13,238 nucleotides of DNA, from the NCBI GenBank assembly GCA_030849805.1, contig JASANZ010001749.1, forward strand, positions 1 to 13,238. Reading direction: 5' to 3'. Of this stretch, positions 8,717-13,238 are shown piece after piece (positions within the stretch are counted from its first letter, which is position 1; the number at the start of each line of letters is the position of its first letter). Source of the DNA: Sergeia podlipaevii (Eukaryota; Euglenozoa; Kinetoplastea; Trypanosomatida; Trypanosomatidae). The notes below the pieces were generated by a model that was given only the letters and a program-made list of their open reading frames with translations, had not been told where the DNA came from and searched no databases. A program made the translations under genes and the position numbers.

Positions 8717-8783
8717 GCCGCTGGCGTGCTCTCCCTCTCTCTCTCTATATATATATACTTCTTCTTTCTGAGATGGAATGCCA

Positions 8784-8880
8784 CTGTTTGTAAAGCAAAG
8801 CAAATATAGATACAAAATAAAAAAGAAAGAAATGGCAACTTACAGCAAACAAAAGCGAGAAGAGAGAAAGAAAGAAGCAA
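8784..8880 (-). promoter_or_regulatory. Candidate spliced-leader acceptor region for the 518-aa gene
   Basis: Two pyrimidine tracts on the minus strand precede AG dinucleotides. Tract 8851-8880 is followed by AG at 8839-8840 (leader of about 122 nt). Tract 8812-8834 is followed by AG at 8784-8785 (leader of about 67 nt). Either is plausible. The second would remove the TTG-initiated extension from the mRNA, which supports starting translation at 8716. Confidence 0.45.
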
Positions 8881-9238
8881 GTGTTGCTGCTTTTATTTTC
8901 GATGTTTGTGTAACTAAGCGCTCCTCTTCCCTTTATTTTTCTCTATTTAGAAAAAAAAAGGAAATCGAGTAGTGTGTGTGTGTATGTGTTTCTGGATATG
9001 GATCGAAGTCAGCCACCACGAAGCTACTAGTGGCAACACACGCACACAGCAAATACCAAATGATGCTTAAAAAGCTTTTCTGTTTTTTTAAAGAAGTGCT
9101 TTTTTTTTATGGGAAGAGAAGAAAAAATAAATAGAGAGAGCAATTGGGTAGGAGTATATATGTATAAACGCAGAAAGGAAAAAAAAAACTAATTTTTTTA
9201 AAAAATCTTTGCTTTTTTTTATCACTATGAAACCTGAA

Positions 9239-9277
<39 letters not shown>

Positions 9278-10092
9278 GTGTGCCTACACTTATGTATGAT
9301 CAACGAGTGCAACATTAAATGATAAAGAGAAAAGGAGAGAAAAAGGGGAGAAAAGAAAAGAAAAGAAAGAAATGGTGGAGAGAAAAAATATATATATTGG
9401 AGATAGAGAAGTTGCAGTTGCAAACTATCAGCTGTTTTTTTTTTTCCTTTTTTGCTTATCATCGCTGCTTATAGTACCTCCAACACTAAATCAACACCCT
9501 TTCAGATATTATTTCATCTGGGTATTTAAATTTTTCGTTTGTTTCGTTTGGCTCGTTTGCTTGTTTATGTAAATGCACATGGAAAAAAAAATGAGAGAAA
9601 CTATTTGAAACAAAAAAAGAAAATGCAGGAAAGGAGGAAGATACAAATACATATATCAGATGTTGCTTCCTCTCTCTCCATTATTTTTATTATTATTATT
9701 AAGGGGTAGGTGGGAAAAAAAAACCTAGATGTATGTGTATGTGTATGTATGTGTATGTGTGTATGTAAATCCTCCTCCCTAGTAAAAGTTAATAATAGAA
9801 ATTTTTTTTAAAAAAAAATAATAATAATAAAGGAAAAAGTGCTAGTAATGCAAGAACCTTGCGCTGTCTCAACCAAATATATTGAAAGAAGTAAAAAAAA
9901 GAAAGAGGGAAGTGAGAGAGAGAGAGAGAGAGAAATGGATAGAGAGAGGGGAATGTAAATCAGCAGCGCAAAGCATAGCACACGGAAAGAAGAGAAAGAA
10001 TCAAAAAAAAAAGGACTACTCGAGGGACCCTGTTATATATAAGTAAAAAAAAAAAAATGGGCAAGCGGAGCGTCCATAATATTTCACAAACA
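8881..10092. other. Non-coding spacer upstream of the 518-aa gene
   Basis: No gene is visible. Contents include a moderately complex segment (about 8990-9065), a T7A6 dyad (9193-9205), a 35-nt AT run (9240-9274), a 49-nt purine tract (9324-9372, pyrimidine on the transcribed-sense strand), GTAT repeats (about 9731-9766), a T8A9 dyad (9802-9818) and a GA array (9914-9933). The 49-nt tract resembles a splicing tract, but no ORF follows it. Confidence 0.55.
9240..9274. repeat. Long AT dinucleotide microsatellite
   Basis: An uninterrupted run of alternating A and T, 35 nt long, the longest dinucleotide array in the window. It is self-complementary and could extrude as a cruciform. Confidence 0.95.
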
Positions 10093-10224
10093 TCATTTTT
10101 TTTTATATATTTTTATATATTTATATAAAAGAAAAAAAAAATTGAATTCATATAATCTGGCGCATATCCTCCTGCTTACCGTCTCGGCAACAGCAGGCAT
10201 GCCCCCATACACCAATATGTACAT
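10093..10224 (-). CDS. Candidate small ORF, 43 aa, behind a strong pyrimidine tract
   Basis: An ATG (10222-10224) to TGA (10093-10095) frame of 43 codons. The first 28 codons fall in one of the few complex, GC-containing islands of this spacer; the remaining 15 read T- and A-rich sequence (Phe, Tyr, Ile, Lys). A second Met is at residue 9. A 41-nt pyrimidine tract (10324-10364 on the minus strand), with the first AG after it at 10261-10262, would give a 36-nt leader. I recognise no family. It could instead be an upstream ORF or part of a non-coding RNA, and the A/T tail argues against a well-conserved protein. It lies about 1.6 kb beyond the GP63 frames and 1.4 kb ahead of the 518-aa gene, on the same strand. 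Confidence 0.2.
   Translation of the reverse strand: MYILVYGGMPAVAETVSRRICARLYEFNFFFLLYKYIKIYKKK
10171..10197 (-). other. Predicted stem-loop, inside the 43-codon ORF
   Basis: On the minus strand, CCTGCT pairs with AGCAGG (6 bp). After a 2-nt bulge, TGCCG pairs with CGGTA (5 bp including one G-U) around an AGA loop. The G-U pair becomes an A-C mismatch on the plus strand, so the structure is better in the transcript sense of this gene cluster. It was seen by eye; no folding energy was calculated. Confidence 0.4.
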
Positions 10225-10260
10225 ATATAGATAGATAAGTAAGTAGATAAAGTGAGAACA

Positions 10261-10364
10261 CTGTTTCCCGCAGGAAAAAATAAACGGATGGCGTCCACAA
10301 CAAAAAAAAAATAGTAGCGTTAGTGGGGGAGGGAAGGGAAGGGGAGAAGAAGAAAAAAAAAAAG
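10261..10364 (-). promoter_or_regulatory. Candidate spliced-leader acceptor ahead of the 43-codon ORF
   Basis: A 41-nt uninterrupted purine tract on the plus strand (10324-10364) is a pyrimidine tract on the minus strand. The first AG after it is at 10261-10262. By length this is one of the strongest acceptor-like signatures in the window. Confidence 0.3.
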
Positions 10365-10610
10365 CAACGTACGTGATATACGTCTCAAAAATAACAACAA
10401 AAAAGGGAATACAAAAAAAAAAAAAAAACTGTTTTGACTGGCCCTTATTTTGCTCTTTTGATAAAACTGACTATTTGCCGTTGCCGTTGTTGTTGCTTTC
10501 TCTCCTTTTCTTTTACATTCTCTTCTTTTTTGTTGTTGTTGTTGTTACCTTTTTTTTCCCTTCTTTCATTCTTTTTTTTTTTTTCACTCGTGCGTTCTCT
10601 ACTTTTCTCA

Positions 10611-10661
10611 TTCTCTCCTTCCCCCTTTCTCTCTCTCTCTCTCTCTCCCCCCTCCCCCCCT
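10611..10661. repeat. 51-nt uninterrupted pyrimidine tract (CT array flanked by C runs)
   Basis: T/C only from 10611 to 10661 on the plus strand, with a CT array at about 10628-10647 flanked by C5 on the left and C6 and C7 on the right. It is purine on the transcribed-sense strand, opposite to what a splicing tract for the local genes needs. Such tracts can form triplex (H-)DNA. Confidence 0.85.
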
Positions 10662-10771
10662 ACCGCTTTGATTGCACATAGTGGTCCTTTGCAAGTAATA
10701 ATTTAGTAATAATAAAACAAACAAACAAACAAACAAAAAAAATACCGTGTTGGATACACCGTAAAACCAGC

Positions 10772-10809
10772 AAAAAAAAAAAAAAAAAAAAAAANAAAAA
10801 AAAAAAAAA
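10772..10809. repeat. Poly(A) run interrupted by a single N (10795)
   Basis: A23, one N, then A14. The N is probably an assembly join or unresolved homopolymer, so the true length here is unknown. Confidence 0.9.
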
Positions 10810-11154
10810 GAACTCAATATAATTTGTCTTTGCGACAGAAAGAAAGAAAGAAAGAAAAAAGAAAAAAAAAATGATGACAAAAAAATGCACAAGCCCAACC
10901 ACATATACTACATAAATAACTCGCATTTTATTATTATTATTGTTATCATAGTGTGCGGACGGTGTTTTGTATCCGAATAACCCGACATCACCTTCATGAA
11001 GCAAGTATCCAACTTGTTGTTACACACACACACAGGGAGAGAGAGAAAGGGGGGCTTAAAAAAAAAAAAAATTAAGAATGGGGGAAGCGTAGAGAAGCCA
11101 AAACGCATCTGCGCCATCATTAAAAATGTCCCTATGCTCCTACGTGCTCCTCCG

Positions 11155-11193
<39 letters not shown>
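11155..11193. repeat. Compound CT then AT microsatellite
   Basis: About ten CT units (11155-11174) run directly into about ten AT units (11174-11193). The same CT-then-AT order occurs ahead of the 518-aa gene (about 8727-8758), so this compound type recurs. Confidence 0.9.
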
Positions 11194-11335
11194 CATCTAT
11201 ATTCCCCAGTTGCTGTTGGTGTCGTTGTTTTATTCACTTTTCATTTGTGTGTGTGTGTGTGTGAAGAATGGTTGCTTACTAACACATACATGTATACAAT
11301 AGAAGCATCACGTTGCTCATACACATAAGGGCTAC

Positions 11336-11336
<1 letters not shown>

Positions 11337-11367
<31 letters not shown>
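11337..11367. repeat. AAT trinucleotide microsatellite
   Basis: About ten uninterrupted AAT units, the longest trinucleotide array in the window. Confidence 0.9.
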
Positions 11368-11857
11368 GAGAACCAGCGACAACTGTCTTTCTATATTTTG
11401 TTTTTCCCCTTATTGTTGCTGTTATTGTAGGGAGTACCTCAATATTAAAAAAAAAAAAAAGTATATACTCAAAATCTATCTCTCTCTCTCTCTCCGTACC
11501 TTCTGCATATACGACGTTGCCTCACAGCGTCATCTCCATCGCCTCATTCACAGCAAGCAACACACACACAAGAGGGAGATAGAGGGAAGGAAGGAGGAGA
11601 AGAAAAAAAAAATAGAAAAAAAAGGGACACAACATCGTAGTAGCGTAACTACATGTATGCGTGTGTGTGTGTGTGTCTCGATACAGACGAAAGTTGCGCT
11701 ACCCCCCCCCCTTCTTCCCTTCATCTATAAACAGGGTTGTTCACCCTCCGCAATTCCCCTGTTTTTTAGACTTTCTCTTTCATTTTGTTTGCTTTTGCAT
11801 CAAATCTGATTTTCCTTTTTTTCGTTTTCACATAATCTTCTGTATTTAGTCTTTCTT

Positions 11858-12055
11858 TCATCTATCACCGCTTCCCAGCACGGCGGCAAATGCAAACACA
11901 AGCACTGCAGCCACCAGCCTAACCGACCTCCCTGCAACCCCATCACCACAGACCTCCTCATACTCAGGACATGATCCGACACCATACCTGCTCCCCACAG
12001 TAGTTCCCCGCATGCGCGCAACATCACCTCCCTTACCCTTGACCTTAACCAAAAC
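11858..12055 (-). pseudogene. Out-of-frame C-terminal part of the GP63-like gene (GPI-tail region)
   Basis: This frame ends at TGA (11858-11860) and lies one base out of register with the upstream GP63 frame. Its 64-65 codons look like the end of a GP63: a Val-Lys-Val-Lys-Gly segment, then CPEYEEVC (family members have a Cys-Pro-Pro-Tyr-x-Glu-Val-Cys-type motif in this place), then a basic residue, a strongly hydrophobic stretch rich in Val, Ala, Leu and Phe, and a short end. A terminal hydrophobic stretch like this is expected for GPI anchoring to the cell surface. There is no ATG to start it independently. Skipping one base in the T5 run of the coding strand (12056-12060) would bring the two frames into register, so it is either a sequencing indel or a genuine inactivating frameshift. 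Confidence 0.6.
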
Positions 12056-13238
12056 AAAAACTTCTACAAGACCCAGCGCACTTCACCAAAGCACACAAAA
12101 CAACAATCCATTTGACTCCTTTCACATCACTAAACCCAGCGACACGATCAACATCGAAGCAGCGGGAATTGGCAGAGATTACAGATCCGGGCATCACGCT
12201 GACGTCGCCTGTCGCACAGCCGGTACCGAAGTAGTTCTCTACCGTTGGGCAGTAGTCCATCAACTGAGCGGTGCCACCCACATATGAATTGGGAAAGTAC
12301 TGAAACTGCAAAGGAAGCCGGCTGTCGTAGCTCTTGNCGGTATTGACGTATGCCTCCACTATTGGGCAGTAGTCCATCAACTCAGCGGCGCCACCCACAT
12401 GAGAATCGGGAAAGTACCGAAACTCCAAAGGAAGCCGGCTGTCGTAGCTCTTGATGCCGCAGGACCCAATCTCCTGTCTCGTGGTGGTGCACAGCAGCTT
12501 CCCCGGATCGTCAGTGCAGAACATGGACGGGAACTGCGACACGCCATCCTTCACGCACTTGTCATCCAGCAGGGCACATCCAGCGTCCTCACTCCACGGC
12601 ATGCTCTCAGCCTTGGCATACACGCCCTTGTAGTAGCCCAGGTCCTCCATCGCAGCTATCGTCAGCGCAGTGTAGTAGCCAATGCCCGCCATGCCAGCCA
12701 TGATCTCATCGCGTGCGTTGCGGCGCTTCCAGTGGGAGCCAGCAGTGCCATCACCGCCTTGGTCCTCCAGCTCCATCCCAACCGCGTTGCTGCACCCGTA
12801 CTGCTCCTTCGTGCGCTGCAGGACATTGCGACTGTTCATCACCAAAATGTAGGTCTTGCCGCGGAGATGGGGCACAGTCGTGATGGTTTGCTGAAATTTA
12901 AAAAAATACCAAGAGAAGCCCAGCGCGTGCAGCATCTCGTGCGCCAGAACTCTCTCTGTCTCCCGCACATCCTGAATGTACTTGGGTGATATGTTCAACA
13001 CACCGACGATGGGGCGGCCATCTTCACCGCTGGCGCAAGTTAAGGCCCACGCGACCGTGTCGCTCTCCGTTGGCCCAGCGGACACATACAGGATAAAGTC
13101 ATACCCGCTCACGCCGTCCGTGTGGTGGCTCGGTGGCACAGTGAACTGGTTGCAATAGTCACCATTAAAATTTAAAATCTTCAGTTTCCCTTCAATGCGC
13201 TCAACCATCAGGCGCTCAGTGTGCAGCTGGACAGCAGC
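12045..13238 (-). CDS. GP63: Leishmanolysin-like zinc metalloprotease (GP63/MSP, M8), partial, with N and frameshift
   Basis: GP63 is a surface zinc endopeptidase of trypanosomatids. The gene enters from the right edge with no start visible: the frame is open to 13238, ten codons beyond the ATG at 13206-13208, and those codons include a Leu-His-Thr-Glu-Arg-Leu segment typical of the family, so the signal peptide and propeptide lie outside. Counting from the edge, HEMLHALGF at residues 100-108 (HExxH at 12927-12941) gives two zinc ligands and the catalytic Glu. The third ligand is His169 in a Gly-Ser-His-Trp context (12732-12734), followed by a Met-turn (Ile-Met-Ala-Gly). Conserved cysteines and two Met-Asp-Tyr-Cys-Pro motifs follow; a normal GP63 has one, because a 39-codon unit is repeated around the N at 12337 (residue 301). 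The frame stops at TAA 12045-12047 after about 397 residues, short of the C-terminus, which continues in another frame. Family assignment is firm; integrity is doubtful. Confidence 0.92.
   Translation of the reverse strand, partial: AAVQLHTERLMVERIEGKLKILNFNGDYCNQFTVPPSHHTDGVSGYDFILYVSAGPTESDTVAWALTCASGEDGRPIVGVLNISPKYIQDVRETERVLAHEMLHALGFSWYFFKFQQTITTVPHLRGKTYILVMNSRNVLQRTKEQYGCSNAVGMELEDQGGDGTAGSHWKRRNARDEIMAGMAGIGYYTALTIAAMEDLGYYKGVYAKAESMPWSEDAGCALLDDKCVKDGVSQFPSMFCTDDPGKLLCTTTRQEIGSCGIKSYDSRLPLEFRYFPDSHVGGAAELMDYCPIVEAYVNTXKSYDSRLPLQFQYFPNSYVGGTAQLMDYCPTVENYFGTGCATGDVSVMPGSVISANSRCFDVDRVAGFSDVKGVKWIVVLCALVKCAGSCRSFCFG
12221..12453. repeat. Two 116-bp direct copies separated by a single N
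   Basis: Copy A is 12221-12336 and copy B is 12338-12453, at an offset of 117 bp. By eye they differ at 16 of 116 positions (about 86% identity), with about 10 changes in 37 residues. Both copies end exactly at the N. That is what two contigs with overlapping but divergent ends would give if placed end to end without merging. Confidence 0.85.

Larger units (their letters stand above)
10365..11857. other. Spacer downstream of GP63 (3' UTR and intergenic), repeat-rich
   Basis: No long gene is present. It includes a plus-strand pyrimidine-rich block (about 10488-10661), an AAAC array (about 10715-10735), the N-containing poly(A) run, an AAAG array (about 10840-10858), a compound CT/AT repeat, GT arrays (11246-11263, 11661-11676), an AAT array (11337-11367), a 32-nt purine tract (11581-11612) and a C10 run (11702-11711). 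Complex islands at about 10945-11015, 11090-11155 and 11500-11560 carry only short frames. The part nearest 11857 should be GP63 3' UTR. Confidence 0.55.

Noticed and set aside
8717..8815. N-terminal extension of the 518-aa protein to 8815
   Set aside because: The codon at 8815 is TTG, the extension translates CT/AT repeats, and a plausible splice acceptor (8784-8785) lies inside it.
10608..11004. Minus-strand frames of about 100 aa crossing the N in poly(A)
   Set aside because: They consist largely of Phe runs from poly(T), with the N in the middle.
12399..12989. 196-codon plus-strand frame over GP63
   Set aside because: It lies opposite the well-supported GP63 catalytic domain; it is an antisense shadow of GC-rich coding sequence.
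1..13238. Mobile elements (LINE, SLACS/ingi/DIRE type), CRISPR arrays, telomeric repeats
   Set aside because: No reverse-transcriptase motifs, no spaced direct repeats with unique spacers, and no TTAGGG arrays were seen on reading both strands.

Overview
This is nuclear DNA of a trypanosomatid protist (order Trypanosomatida). The main evidence is the leishmanolysin (GP63/MSP, peptidase family M8) gene at the right edge. Three other points agree: the coding regions have no introns and all lie on one strand, they are GC-richer than their surroundings, and the long AT-rich spacers carry microsatellites and pyrimidine tracts with downstream AG dinucleotides of the kind used for spliced-leader trans-splicing. 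I cannot fix the genus. The AT-rich, microsatellite-rich spacers look more like Trypanosoma-type genomes than GC-rich Leishmania, but that is an impression and not a measurement.

Layout, in transcription order on the minus strand (right to left): (1) a partial GP63-like metalloprotease entering from the right edge. Its HExxH zinc site is intact. It is interrupted by a one-base N inside an apparent 116-bp internal duplication, and by a one-base frameshift near its 3' end. (2) A 3.1-kb spacer (8717-11857), probably the GP63 3' UTR plus intergenic DNA. It has a second single N inside a poly(A) run and a possible 43-codon small ORF behind a strong pyrimidine tract. (3) A 518-aa unrecognised Ala/Thr/Ser-rich protein (7160-8716). 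(4) A 6.2-kb non-coding stretch (992-7159), saturated with AT, GT/CA, CT/GA and AAT/ATT microsatellites, homopolymers and TnAn dyads. It has no convincing long gene and at most one weak 46-codon candidate. (5) A 226-aa unrecognised Gln/His-, Thr-, Ser- and Ala-rich protein (311-991), preceded by a good splice-acceptor signature. (6) A short AT-rich 3' flank (1-310).

The genes are consistent with one piece of a directional polycistronic unit read leftward. There is no evidence that they act together, since gene order in such units generally does not follow pathway. No tRNA, rRNA, transposase, retrotransposon or CRISPR array was recognised.

The most useful second looks concern the GP63 locus. 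The 'duplication' is bounded exactly by the N, so it is probably two overlapping, 14% divergent contigs placed end to end, giving a chimera of two paralogues. The C-terminal part, including a likely GPI-anchor tail, sits one frame away. I found no confident new biological system; the small-ORF and structured islands are weak candidates.
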